From positions 310,001 through 374,000 of the forward strand of contig JACPUT010000006.1 in NCBI GenBank assembly GCA_016192145.1: a stretch of 64,000 nucleotides of DNA. The letters are read 5' to 3'. The DNA is from Acidobacteriota bacterium (GTDB lineage Bacteria > Acidobacteriota > Holophagae > Holophagales > Holophagaceae). Positions 12,017-20,321 of the stretch are shown here, piece after piece (position 1 is the first letter of the stretch; every line of letters starts with the position of its first letter). Under the pieces are notes generated by a model. That model had not been told where the DNA came from. It saw only the letters and a program-made list of their open reading frames with translations, and did not search any database. The translations under genes were made by a program, and so were the position numbers.

Positions 12017-12231
12017 GAGCGGGTCACCTTGAGTTCGAAGAGGTCGTCCGTGGCGCACTTGAAGACCTTGGCCAATTGCAGGGCCAGGGGCAGGCTGGGG
12101 ATGTACTTGCCTTGTTCGATGGAATTAATGCTTTGCCGGGACACACCCACGGCATCGGCCAGCTCCTGCTGGGTCAGGCCCAGGGCCTGGCGGGAGGCGC
12201 GGACGGAATTTTCGATGACGAGGGGGGACAT
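12013..12231 (-). CDS. XRE family helix-turn-helix regulator
   Basis: A 72-residue single-domain DNA-binding protein. The helix-turn-helix reads ASRQALGLTQQELADAVGVSRQSINSIEQGKYIPSLPLALQLAKVF, typical of short YgzD/Cro-like regulators. I prefer the ATG at 12231 (MSPLVIENSV); an ATG at 12264 would add 11 residues but lies inside the proximal operator. Two similar palindromes upstream (12246-12263 and 12291-12308) fit autorepression of the operon formed with the two small membrane genes. The product is cytoplasmic and most likely dimeric. Confidence 0.88.
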   Translation of the reverse strand: MSPLVIENSVRASRQALGLTQQELADAVGVSRQSINSIEQGKYIPSLPLALQLAKVFKCATDDLFELKVTRS

Positions 12232-12245
12232 GGGCCGCCGATGGA

Positions 12246-12308
12246 TGTCAAATGGGCTTGACATGCCAGCTTCGGAGTATGGGCGAAGAATGTCAAGTCT
12301 GCTTGACT
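12246..12308 (-). promoter_or_regulatory. Pair of inverted-repeat operators before the XRE operon
   Basis: Two copies of TGTCAA-N6-TTGAC(A/T) occur: 12246-12251/12258-12263 (perfect) and 12291-12296/12303-12308 (one change in the last base). Their centres are 45 bp apart. On the reverse strand each half-site reads TTGACA or TTGACT, so a -35 element is embedded in the operators. This arrangement is what an autoregulating XRE dimer pair would use. Confidence 0.7.
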
Positions 12309-12330
12309 CGTCTTTGGAGGCGAGGCTCTC

Positions 12331-13014
12331 TCAGGCTCGCTCGCCCACCAGCAGCAGGTTGCCCGGGTTCATGCGGTTGGCCACTTCGGAGACATCCACG
12401 GTGAATCCGGCCTCCCGCAGCTCCAGCGCCCATTCATCCCGGGTCCGGAAACAGGGGCGGGTCCCGCGGTTGAAGCCGAGGGCGAGGGCCATGCGCTCGA
12501 ACCCGCGCGTGAACCGGGTGCCGCCCTGGAGCCCGGCGTCCGTCTCGCGCACGAGGATGCGGCCGCCCGGCGGCAGCGCGGCGGCAGCTCGGCGCAGCAG
12601 GTCGCGCTGGGCGGGCACCTCGAGGTAGTGCAGCACGTCGAGGCAGGTGACCGTGTCGCAGGGCGGGATCGCGAAGGTGCGGATGTCGCCCAGCTCCAGG
12701 CGCACCAAGGGCAGGTCCCGGGTGGCCCACAGGGCGGCGCGGTGCTTGGTGCGGTCATACTCCACGCCGAGCACACGGCGGCCCTCGCCCAGCTGGGCCA
12801 GCACGCAGGCCAGCAGGCCAAAGCCGCTGCCGAGATCCACGGTCAGGGAATCCGGTGCGATGAACGGCGCCACGACGCGATAGCAGGGATCCAGCACCAC
12901 CTTCCAGGAGCCGTAGCACCAGGTGTTGAGGTTCCATCCCCGGTAGCGCGGCCGGGTCCGCTGGATGGCCGATTCGAGGGCGGCCTCGAAGGCGGAGGGA
13001 GTCGAAGGGGGCAT
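12331..13014 (-). CDS. Class I SAM-dependent methyltransferase
   Basis: A 227-residue protein with the Rossmann-type methyltransferase motifs: motif I VDLGSGFGLLACVLAQLG, acidic motif II LGVEYDRTKH, and motif IV CDTVTCLDVLHYL. A C-terminal part with PPGGRILVRETDAG suits small-molecule or lipid methyltransferases of the Methyltransf_11/23 type. The substrate cannot be inferred. It ends 99 bp before the XRE gene start on the same strand and begins 23 bp after the end of the uncharacterised 328-residue gene, so these two may be cotranscribed. Confidence 0.85.
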   Translation of the reverse strand: MPPSTPSAFEAALESAIQRTRPRYRGWNLNTWCYGSWKVVLDPCYRVVAPFIAPDSLTVDLGSGFGLLACVLAQLGEGRRVLGVEYDRTKHRAALWATRDLPLVRLELGDIRTFAIPPCDTVTCLDVLHYLEVPAQRDLLRRAAAALPPGGRILVRETDAGLQGGTRFTRGFERMALALGFNRGTRPCFRTRDEWALELREAGFTVDVSEVANRMNPGNLLLVGERA

Positions 13015-13036
13015 CCGTTCATTCTAGAACGGCCCC

Positions 13037-14023
13037 TCAGCTCGCGTTGGGATGCCGCTCCAGCATCTGCCGCAGCACGGTGTTCCGCTTCACCAGGTCC
13101 TGGCGCCGCAGGTGGGCGATGAGCTGGGGAGGGCAGGCGCTCCAGCGGGCGAGGTTCTGGATGAAGAGGGTGGAGCTGTAGGTGCGGCGGCAGAGGATGG
13201 CCGTGGCCTGGCCATCCAGCGTGGCGGTGGGCAGCAGGGCGAGGCAGCGGCCCTCGGTGTTCACGATGAGCTCGGCGCGCTCCTCGCCTTGGCGCTGGGT
13301 GAAGGTGGTCCGCAGCACTTCGCGGGCCATGGTGCGGGTCTGCTCCGGGGCCTCCTTGGAGGTGGCCACGAGGAACTGCTCCTGCAGGCGCCGGTTGGAC
13401 CACAGGCGGCGGTAGAGGGCGGGCGGCAGGATGGGGTTGCGCAGGAGGGCGCGCCGCACGCCGTCGTCGTGGGCGAAGGCGGTGCGGCCCACGAGCGCCT
13501 CGAGCCCGGCGGACGTGCGATGGTGCGAGGCCACGAGGCGCGCCTGGAGGCCCGCCATGCGGGGATTCTCCAACAGGGACTGGATCACCTCGGGCAGGGG
13601 ATCGAAGCAGAGGGCGCTGAGGTCGGGTTCATCGGCCGTGCGGGCGAGGGCAACGCGCGCGTCGCCCGTCATGGCCTTGAGCAGGGTCTCGAAGCGCTGG
13701 CGCTGGGTGGCGGTGCTGGCCTCGTCGGCGGAAGCCTCCGCGCCGGAGTCGGCTTCGGGAGGATCGGGCTCCAGCTCCGCTTCCGGGCGCGCGGGGCCTT
13801 CGGGGGCCGGGGCGGCCAGGGCCTCTCGGGGGGCTTCCAGGGCGCCCAGCACCACCAGATGCTCCAGGATGTCGGCCACCTCGTCCTCGGCGGCGCCCAT
13901 GAGGATCGCGAGGGTGGGCACGTCCGTGGCGCCATCCAGCTGCGACATGAGGAAGCCCTGGCGCGCGTCGAGGGGGAGGGCCGTGAGGTCCAGGTCGGCC
14001 TTCAGCTGGGGTTTCCAGGTCAT
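13037..14023 (-). CDS. Uncharacterised protein with N-terminal winged-helix-like region
   Basis: A 328-residue protein beginning MTWKPQLKADLDLTALPLDARQGFLMSQLDG. The first 75 residues (ATDVPTLAILMGAAEDEVADILEHLVVLGAL) look like a small helical winged-helix module. An acidic, Ala/Pro/Glu-rich linker (about 80-130) follows, then a helical, possibly HEAT-like region (LPEVIQSLLENPRMAGLQARLVASH, RALLRNPILPPALYRRLW). Similar layouts occur in delta-proteobacterial and acidobacterial proteins of unknown role. There is no catalytic motif. The frame extends 37 codons further upstream but without coding character. Confidence 0.75.
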   Translation of the reverse strand: MTWKPQLKADLDLTALPLDARQGFLMSQLDGATDVPTLAILMGAAEDEVADILEHLVVLGALEAPREALAAPAPEGPARPEAELEPDPPEADSGAEASADEASTATQRQRFETLLKAMTGDARVALARTADEPDLSALCFDPLPEVIQSLLENPRMAGLQARLVASHHRTSAGLEALVGRTAFAHDDGVRRALLRNPILPPALYRRLWSNRRLQEQFLVATSKEAPEQTRTMAREVLRTTFTQRQGEERAELIVNTEGRCLALLPTATLDGQATAILCRRTYSSTLFIQNLARWSACPPQLIAHLRRQDLVKRNTVLRQMLERHPNAS

Positions 14024-14136
14024 CTGGCGAGGATACGGGAATGCCCGGGCCCGCGGGCGGAAAAGGGCAGCCCTACTCCCCAGGCCCGCTCTACCGTACC
14101 GTTGCCGAAGGCCCGCGCTGTCGCCCTGGATCACCG

Positions 14137-14664
14137 ATGACCGAGAACCGTTTCAAGAAGCACTCCGAATACCTGCTGGCCGCCACGGCCCTCTTCGTGA
14201 GCCTCAGCACCCTGGGCGTCTACGCCTACCAGGCCAAGGTCATGAAGGAGCAGCAGCACGTCTCCGTCTGGCCCTACGTGGAGTGGAGCACGGGCAACCT
14301 CACCGGCTTCCGGATCACGGTGGAGAACAAGGGCGTGGGGCCCGCGCTCATCCGGAGCGTGGCCATGAGCGTCGATGGCAAGCGGGTGACGAACAACCGA
14401 GAGCTCCTCACGGCCGTACTGGGCCCCGAGTGGACGATGCCCGGGCTCATCAACTCCAGTCTCCACGACCGGGTGCTCGCCGCGGGCGGGGAGATCACGC
14501 CCATCACGATCACGGATGTCACCGCGGGCCGGGCCTTCGAAGCCGAGCTGCGGAAGCACGCGTTCCAGCTGAGCATCACCTATTGCTCCATCTACGGCGA
14601 TTGCTGGGTCACCGATGGCACCCAGGTGAAGCGCCTGCCCAAGGTGGAGCTGGGGCTGTACTGA
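14137..14664 (+). CDS. Membrane-anchored protein of unknown function
   Basis: A 175-residue protein with one N-terminal membrane segment (YLLAATALFVSLSTLGVYAY) and an exported or cytoplasmic beta-rich domain (VWPYVEWSTGNLTGFRITVENKGVGPALIRSV). The latter contains the VENKGVGPA pattern seen in many uncharacterised membrane-tethered proteins. Two cysteines lie near the C-terminus (YCSIYGDCW). It diverges from the 328-residue gene and converges on the Ser/Thr kinase gene, 10 bp between stops. The ATG at 14137 is chosen because the membrane segment follows directly. Confidence 0.7.
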   Translation: MTENRFKKHSEYLLAATALFVSLSTLGVYAYQAKVMKEQQHVSVWPYVEWSTGNLTGFRITVENKGVGPALIRSVAMSVDGKRVTNNRELLTAVLGPEWTMPGLINSSLHDRVLAAGGEITPITITDVTAGRAFEAELRKHAFQLSITYCSIYGDCWVTDGTQVKRLPKVELGLY

Positions 14665-14674
14665 ATCCGGAGGT

Positions 14675-17359
14675 TCAGCGGTTCCCTGGCTTCAGCGCCT
14701 CCGTCCAGTGCTGGATCACCTGGAGGGCCTTGGGCGCGCGTTCCACGTAGGGGCGGAGCATGAGGAAGCCCCCGCCCTTGGCCTGGACGTCGAAGGAGAG
14801 GTCGGAGTCCGTCCGGTAGTCCAGGGCGGCCTCGAAGAGCAGGCGGGGCGTGCCCGCGCGGAAGGTGGGCGTGGATTCCACGGGCACGGCCCAGAGGCCC
14901 CGGTTGGAGCGGTAGTGGAGTTCCTTGCCATCCCGCGACCACTTGGGCTCCTGGCCCGGACCCGTGGAGACGAGCCACCGGGCGTTGGTGGTGCCATAGG
15001 GCTTCACGTACACGGAGGTGACGCCCCCTTCGGTCCCGGCGTAGGCGAGCCACTTGCCATCCGGGGAGAGGGCGGGGGCGAAGGCATCCTGGGTCGTGGC
15101 GATGAGGGGCTCCGGGGCCCGGCCGGCCTGTTGGGAAAGGCGGACGACCTCCGTGACGGGGTTCGTCTTGGGGTCGAAGCGGGTGGCCACCCACTCCTGG
15201 TCCCCCGGCAGGCTGGCCGCCAGCGAGATACGGCCCTGGAAGGTGGCCACCGCCTCGGCCTCGCGGCTCCCGTCGGAGGTGCGGCGGTAGATCGTCGTCT
15301 TGTTCTCCCGCGGATTCCCGTCCGAGTAGGTGATGGACTTCCCGTCCCGGGACCACACGGGTGAGAAGCACAACCCCTTGAAGGAGATCCGGGAGAAGGT
15401 GCCGCGCTCCAGATCGTAGACCCAGATATCGGAGTTGCCCTGCAGGGAGTCGAGGACGAGGGCCAGCCGCCGGCCATCCGGGGAGAGGGCGGGATCGAGG
15501 AGGACGCCCCCGGGCAGGTCGATGGCCTGCAGGGCGCCTTTCCGATCGCAGAGGTAGAGCCGCCGGGCGTTCTCGTCGCCCCGGCCCGGGATGAAGGCGA
15601 GGCTGCCGGTGCCGCTGAGGGCGAGGTGGCTGGCCCCCGTGCTGGAGTCCCCGGCCAGGCCCTGGAAGGCGGCGGCGGGGAGGCCGAGGACCTTCAGGGC
15701 GCCCGGATCGAAGGGCAGGGCGAAGAGGTCGATACCCCGGACGAGGAGGAGGTGGCCGGAAGGGGAGTAGACGGTCATCCGCGCGCCCTTGTGGAGGGTC
15801 TCCCGACGGCCCGTGGCCACCTCCAGGACGTCGAGGGTGGCGTCGTCATAGGCATCGGGCGAGGAGAACACCCCCACGGTGAAGAGCACGGCCTTGCCCC
15901 CGGGGAGGACGTGGGGGAAGCGGTGCGTCCGCTCCTGGCGTTCCGGCCGGAGCTGGGTGAGGGGCTCCGCCGGGCCACCGTTGGCGGAGACCCGGAAGAG
16001 GGGGTGGGTGGCGCCGGGGGAGTAGACGAGGTTCTCGGCGTCGAGCCAGTCGACGCCCCGGCCATCCGCGACGTCCGCGAGGGCCATGGCGATGCCCTCC
16101 ACGGAGACCTTCCGCAGCTTGCCGTTGCCGAAGAAGGCGATCCACCGGCCATCCGGGGAGAAGGCGGGGCCCCGGGCCCCCTCGGTGCCCGGCAGGGGCT
16201 TCGCCTCGAGGGATTCCAGGCGGCGCAGGAAGAGGCGATCCAGGCCCCCTTCGTTGGCGACGAAGGCGAGGGCCCGCCCATCCCGGGAGAGGGCGAGGGC
16301 GGGCATGGTGTCCAGGGTCAGGGTCGCCTTCCCGGGGAGGTTCACCTCGAAGCGAATGGGTGGTGGGCTGACCTTCCGGGCCGACCCCGCCCAGAAGCCG
16401 AGGGGCAGCAGCAGGGCCCCGCCCGCCAGGGCCGGAAGCGCCCAAGCCCGGAGGCGGGAGGCGGGGGGCGCGCCGGAGGATGGGGCCAGGTGAGGCCCCG
16501 AGGCCATGGGCTCGGCGAGGAGGAGGCCCACGTCGCCGATATCCCGGAGCCGCTGGTGGGGATCCCGCTGGAGGCAGTGGTGGAGGAGGCGGCGCAGGGA
16601 GGCGGGCGTGTCCGCGGGCAGTTCCGTCTCCGTGACCTCCTGGCGCAGCACGGCGGCGAGGATGTCGGAGACCGTCTCCCCCGTGAAGAGGGGCCGCCCC
16701 GTGAGCAGCTCGTGCACCACCACGCCGAAGGCCCAGATGTCCGTGTGCGTGTCCACGGCCTTGCCCTTGGCCTGCTCGGGGCTCATGTAGGGGGCCGTGC
16801 CGAGGATGACGCCCACCTCCGTGCCGGTCATGGCCATCGTGGGCGAGTGGGAGAGGTCGGGATTGGAGGCCGCGGCGGGGTTCACCGCCTTGGCGAGGCC
16901 GAAGTCGAGGATCTTGAGGGCGCCCTCCGGCGTGATGCGCAGGTTGGCGGGCTTGAGGTCGCGGTGGACGATGCCCTTCTCGTGGGCGGCGGCGAGGCCT
17001 TCCGCGAGCTGCTTCGCCAGGTCGAGCACCTCCGCCACGGGCAAGGGGCCGCGCTTGAGGCGCGCGGAGAGATCCTCCCCCTCCACCAGCTCCATCACGA
17101 GGGTGAGCTGCGCGCCGGATTCCTCGAGCCCGTAGATCTGGCCGATGCGGGGGTGGCTCAGGGAGGCCAGCAGGTTCGCCTCCCGCTGGAAGCGGGCCAG
17201 GCGGTTGGGATCCTCCGCGAAGGCGGGGGGCAGCACCTTCAGCGCCACCTCACGGCCGAGCCTCGTGTCCCTCGCGCGGTACACCTCGCCCATCCCCCCC
17301 GCGCCCAAGGGGGCCAGGATTTCGTAGGGGCCGAGGGAGCTGCCGTGCTGGAGGGTCAT
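14675..17359 (-). CDS. Ser/Thr protein kinase with C-terminal TolB-like beta-propeller
   Basis: An 894-residue kinase. The N-terminal Hanks-type domain has the glycine loop (LGAGGMGEVYRARD), catalytic Lys (EVALKVLPP), catalytic loop (IVHRDLKPANLRI), DFG motif (ILDFGLAKA), activation segment ending YMSPEQAKG, and a C-lobe (DIWAFGVVVHELLTGRPLF). One TM helix (WALPALAGGALLLPLGFWAG, about residues 305-325) links it to an extracytoplasmic PD40/WD40-like propeller with repeated SPDGRWIAF, SPDGRRLAL and SPDGKWLAY blades. This architecture is abundant in Acidobacteriota and is taken to transmit envelope signals by phosphorylation. The start is fixed by MTLQHGSSLGPYEIL. Confidence 0.92.
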   Translation of the reverse strand: MTLQHGSSLGPYEILAPLGAGGMGEVYRARDTRLGREVALKVLPPAFAEDPNRLARFQREANLLASLSHPRIGQIYGLEESGAQLTLVMELVEGEDLSARLKRGPLPVAEVLDLAKQLAEGLAAAHEKGIVHRDLKPANLRITPEGALKILDFGLAKAVNPAAASNPDLSHSPTMAMTGTEVGVILGTAPYMSPEQAKGKAVDTHTDIWAFGVVVHELLTGRPLFTGETVSDILAAVLRQEVTETELPADTPASLRRLLHHCLQRDPHQRLRDIGDVGLLLAEPMASGPHLAPSSGAPPASRLRAWALPALAGGALLLPLGFWAGSARKVSPPPIRFEVNLPGKATLTLDTMPALALSRDGRALAFVANEGGLDRLFLRRLESLEAKPLPGTEGARGPAFSPDGRWIAFFGNGKLRKVSVEGIAMALADVADGRGVDWLDAENLVYSPGATHPLFRVSANGGPAEPLTQLRPERQERTHRFPHVLPGGKAVLFTVGVFSSPDAYDDATLDVLEVATGRRETLHKGARMTVYSPSGHLLLVRGIDLFALPFDPGALKVLGLPAAAFQGLAGDSSTGASHLALSGTGSLAFIPGRGDENARRLYLCDRKGALQAIDLPGGVLLDPALSPDGRRLALVLDSLQGNSDIWVYDLERGTFSRISFKGLCFSPVWSRDGKSITYSDGNPRENKTTIYRRTSDGSREAEAVATFQGRISLAASLPGDQEWVATRFDPKTNPVTEVVRLSQQAGRAPEPLIATTQDAFAPALSPDGKWLAYAGTEGGVTSVYVKPYGTTNARWLVSTGPGQEPKWSRDGKELHYRSNRGLWAVPVESTPTFRAGTPRLLFEAALDYRTDSDLSFDVQAKGGGFLMLRPYVERAPKALQVIQHWTEALKPGNR

Positions 17360-17394
17360 GGGACCTGGGAGAGCCGATCCATCATAGTCAGACC

Positions 17395-17443
17395 TCGGGA
17401 CAAGAGGTGCGGTATTTCCCAATTTGGACTCAGGTCGGGACAA
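17395..17443. repeat. Direct repeat in divergent promoter region
   Basis: TCGGGACAA occurs at 17395-17403 and again at 17435-17443, exactly 40 bp apart and inside longer similar contexts (CAGACC and CAGG upstream). The pair lies in the 174-bp gap between the divergent kinase gene and the HExxH gene. Forty bp is close to four helical turns, so these could be sites for one regulator; there is no direct evidence. Confidence 0.35.
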
Positions 17444-17533
17444 AGGTCCAGGGGCGGCGTTTCCGGAAGTCGATTGACCCGTCCCCCCTCCGGGAGTCGA
17501 ATGGGGTGCCCCCCAGGGCGCGAGGAGGTGGCC

Positions 17534-18235
17534 ATGGACTCCCTTCGTTTCTACCGATGGACCTTCCTGCTCGCCCTTTCCGCGATGGCCTGGGCCCAGG
17601 GTCCCTGCGACTGCATCGATAAGGCCGATATCAAGGAGCGCATCGCCCGGGCGCAAAACGCCATCAAGGCCTACGGCGAGGAGATGGGCAAGGTGGGTTG
17701 GACACCCTACACGGCGGCGGGCCGGGATGCCCTCCAGGCGAGGGTGAATCAGGCCATGTCCGGGCAGCGGCGGGAGGGCATCGCGCTCGGGGCCAGTGGC
17801 CACACCACCAACCTGTGCGCCATCGAGGTGACGGCGCCCACCAAGTGCCTGGAGGAGGCCATCCGGCGCCACGAACAGGTGCATCAGGAAGCCTGCAGGC
17901 AGACCCTGGAATCCCACATGAAGAAGATCCTCTCCGGCGAGGCCTCCGACCGCTTCGAGGCCAACGGTGCCACCCTGTCCGGCTACATGATGGAGGAGCT
18001 CCTGGGCTATCAGACGGAGATCCAATTCCTCCAATCGGAGCTGACCCGGTTGGAGCGGGACTGCGAGCCGCCCCCGCCCCGGAGGGACTACAGCTCGTGG
18101 TGGGATCGCAGCGATGGGCCCAGCCCTTCAACCTCTCCGGCCCTGCGCCCGCCCCCCTTGGCCAAGCCCAAGCCCCTCGCGCCGCCCCCCATGCCCAAGC
18201 CCAGGCCCATCCCGCCGCCTGAGCCGAGGCGATGA
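17534..18235 (+). CDS. Secreted protein with HExxH motif and proline-rich tail
   Basis: A 233-residue protein with a signal peptide (MDSLRFYRWTFLLALSAMAWAQ). The mature part opens with two cysteines (GPCDCID), then a helical region. It carries HEQVH at residues 113-117 inside CLEEAIRRHEQVHQEACRQ, flanked by cysteines at 95, 105 and 121, which could form disulphides. HExxH is the zinc-binding motif of many metallopeptidases, but no third ligand is obvious, so catalysis is only possible. The last 40 residues are Pro/Lys-rich (PKPLAPPPMPKPRPIPP), like a wall-spanning or interaction tail. The stop overlaps the start of the TMTC-like gene as ATGA, so the two are coupled. Confidence 0.7.
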   Translation: MDSLRFYRWTFLLALSAMAWAQGPCDCIDKADIKERIARAQNAIKAYGEEMGKVGWTPYTAAGRDALQARVNQAMSGQRREGIALGASGHTTNLCAIEVTAPTKCLEEAIRRHEQVHQEACRQTLESHMKKILSGEASDRFEANGATLSGYMMEELLGYQTEIQFLQSELTRLERDCEPPPPRRDYSSWWDRSDGPSPSTSPALRPPPLAKPKPLAPPPMPKPRPIPPPEPRR

Positions 18236-19497
18236 GCCTGTACAAGCTCCGGTGGCTGCTGCCGGGGATCGTCCTGATCGTCTATGCCCGGAGCCTGTTG
18301 GGATCCTTCCAGTACGACGACTTCAACGTCATCGTGCACAACGCGGCCGTCCATGACCTGAGCCACTGGCACCGGGGCCTGCGCCCCCTGCTGAAGCTCA
18401 CCTACGCGCTGAACTGGGCGCTGCACCCGGCGCCCATGGGCTTTCTGGCGGTGAACGTGGGCTTGCATGCGCTCAACGCGTGGCTCGTGTTCGAGCTGAT
18501 CCTGGCGCTGGCGCCGAGGCTGGACCTCCGGGAGCGCTCGGAAAGGGCAGCCTTCCTGGGCGCCCTCGTCTTCGCCCTGCATCCCGTCCAGACGGAGGCG
18601 GTGGCCTACGTCTCCGGCCGCTCCGCCGCCCTCATGGCCACCTGCTTCCTCGGGGCCCTGCTCCTCTTCCTGAGGGGCCACCGCTTCGGGCCCCTGGCCT
18701 GCTTCGGGCTCGCCGTGGCGACGAAGGAGACGGCCCTCGTTCTGCCCGCGGTGGCGCTGCTCGTGTTCGCGGGAGCGCCCGCCCAGGAGCGGAAGCCCAT
18801 CCTCCGCGCCTGCCTGGCCCTCGGCAGCCTGCTGGCCCTGGGCCTCCTGCTGCACCCGAGCTACGGACGGCTGCTGCGGTTCAGCTTTGAGCTGCGGGAT
18901 GCTTCCGCCCAAGTGCAGGCCGCCCTCGCCGGCATCGCCTACCTCCTCCAAAAGCTGGTCTGGCCTTTGGGCCTGAACATCGATCCGCCCCTCGCGCATC
19001 CGGGGGGCTGGACGGGTGAAACCCTCACCTGGGGCCTGCTGCTCCTGGGGCTTCTCACCCTGGCCCTCGCCACCGGGCGCCGCCGCCCCTGGTTGGGAAT
19101 CGGAATCGGGTGGTTCCTGCTCACTTTGCTGCCCACGCAAGGCCCCGTGCCGCGCCTGGATCTGGCCAACGAGCGGCACCTCTACCTGCCCCTGGCGGGT
19201 GTGGCCCTGATCGTCGCGGGCCTGGCGGAGGAAGCCCGGCTGCGCCGCGTCCTGGGCGCCGCCTGCCTCCTGCTGGGCATCGGCACCTTCGTCCGCATCG
19301 GGGATTACCGCACGGAGATCCGCCTCTGGGAGAGCAGCCTGAGGGCGGCGCCCGCCAATGCCCGGGCGCAGAACAACCTGGGCACGGCGCTGGCCCTGGC
19401 CGGGCGGAGGGAGGAGGCCCGCGAGGCCTTCAGACAGGCCCTCCGCCTCCGCCCGAACTACGCGCTGGCGCGGGAGAACCTGCGGGGCCTGGAGTAG
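18232..19497 (+). CDS. TMTC-like polytopic membrane protein with C-terminal TPR
   Basis: A 421-residue protein with many TM helices. The N-terminal loop LLGSFQYDDFNVIVHN resembles the acidic loop of GT-C glycosyltransferases of the TMTC/protein O-mannosyltransferase type, and VFALHPVQTEAVAYVSGRSA is a common signature of bacterial members. The C-terminal 50 residues form one TPR (NARAQNNLGTALALAGRREEAREAFRQAL). TMTC proteins glycosylate exported proteins using lipid-linked sugars; whether this one does is inference. It is translationally coupled to the HExxH protein, which makes that secreted protein a candidate substrate or partner. Confidence 0.8.
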   Translation: MSLYKLRWLLPGIVLIVYARSLLGSFQYDDFNVIVHNAAVHDLSHWHRGLRPLLKLTYALNWALHPAPMGFLAVNVGLHALNAWLVFELILALAPRLDLRERSERAAFLGALVFALHPVQTEAVAYVSGRSAALMATCFLGALLLFLRGHRFGPLACFGLAVATKETALVLPAVALLVFAGAPAQERKPILRACLALGSLLALGLLLHPSYGRLLRFSFELRDASAQVQAALAGIAYLLQKLVWPLGLNIDPPLAHPGGWTGETLTWGLLLLGLLTLALATGRRRPWLGIGIGWFLLTLLPTQGPVPRLDLANERHLYLPLAGVALIVAGLAEEARLRRVLGAACLLLGIGTFVRIGDYRTEIRLWESSLRAAPANARAQNNLGTALALAGRREEAREAFRQALRLRPNYALARENLRGLE

Positions 19498-19500
19498 CGT

Positions 19501-20043
19501 TCAGCCCGCCGGACGATGGTCGTAGCTGTACACCTGGGCCAGCTTCCAATGGCCTTCCGCCTTCCGCCACACATGGAAGAAGCGACCCGTCTCCCGGAGC
19601 TGGTCGGGCCTGCCGGCCTCCAGGCCATAGAAGCGGTGCTCCCCGGTGTGGATGGCGCCGTGCTGGGCCAGGGCGTACACGGACTCGCTGCCGGCGATGG
19701 GCTCACGCCGCGCGCGGAGGGTATCGCCCGTGGCGCGCCGCTCGAAGTCCTGCCGGATGGAGGCCACGAAGGCCTCGGGCGAGGTGAAGGTGCCGAGCCC
19801 ACCCTTGTCGTGGTGGAACTGGAAGTCATCGGCCAACAGGGCCCGTAGGGCGGCGTCATCCCGCCGATCGAAGACCAGCTCGAAGAGTCTGCGGTCCAGG
19901 GCTTTGAGTTCGGCCACCAGCGCCGGGGAGGCCGTGGGGCCGGAGACGACGGGATGGGCCAGCGGCGTGGGCTTGGCCGTGCGGCAGCCGAGGGAGAGGG
20001 CGAGCAGGTTGGCCATGACGATGGGTGCGATGCGAAAGACCAT
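19501..20043 (-). CDS. Lipoprotein with SnoaL/DUF4440-like domain
   Basis: A 180-residue protein. The N-terminus MVFRIAPIVMANLLALSLGC is a lipoprotein signal with lipobox LSLGC, so Cys20 should be lipidated and the protein tethered to a membrane. The rest reads as an NTF2-like cone fold of the DUF4440 type (ELKALDRRLFELVFDRRDDAALRALLADDFQFHHDKGG, ending FFHVWRKAEGHWKLAQVYSYDH). Such domains bind small ligands or act as isomerases, and the substrate is unknown. It converges on the TMTC-like gene with 3 bp between stops. The gap 20044-20321 carries the palindrome at 20221-20313. Confidence 0.85.
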   Translation of the reverse strand: MVFRIAPIVMANLLALSLGCRTAKPTPLAHPVVSGPTASPALVAELKALDRRLFELVFDRRDDAALRALLADDFQFHHDKGGLGTFTSPEAFVASIRQDFERRATGDTLRARREPIAGSESVYALAQHGAIHTGEHRFYGLEAGRPDQLRETGRFFHVWRKAEGHWKLAQVYSYDHRPAG

Positions 20044-20220
20044 GGGAACCTCCCCGGGGGCAGGTACCAAGGTGTGGTTTCGCCGCGGGGTGGTGGGGAG
20101 GGGATCGGCCAACGCCGGAGATGGATCGGTGAATGACGAGCCGCCAATATCGAGTCCCAACGAAGGCCCGTTCACCTTTGGCCGAGGCCATTCATTTCGG
20201 GGCGTTTGGAACGGAAGGCC

Positions 20221-20313
20221 ACCACCAAGACACCAAGACACCAAGAACAGCAAAGGGCGGATGAGGGCCTGCAAAGCCTTCTGCTTTTCTTGGTGTCTTG
20301 GTGTCTTGGTGGT
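20221..20313. repeat. Palindromic word-repeat element 1 (8-nt words)
   Basis: Two perfect 27-nt arms (20221-20247 and 20287-20313) are mirror copies built from the word CCAAGACA repeated in tandem. A 39-nt loop separates them. The element fills the gap between the lipoprotein gene and the end of the helicase gene. Transcripts of either strand would form a long stable hairpin. It is the simplest member of the family described in the findings. Confidence 0.9.
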
Positions 20314-20321
20314 TCAACTAC

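Noticed and set aside
20221-20313. Palindromes as ordinary rho-independent terminators
   Set aside because: Arms are much longer, consist of tandem words, lack T-runs, and several lie upstream of start codons rather than after stops, although some may also terminate transcription.
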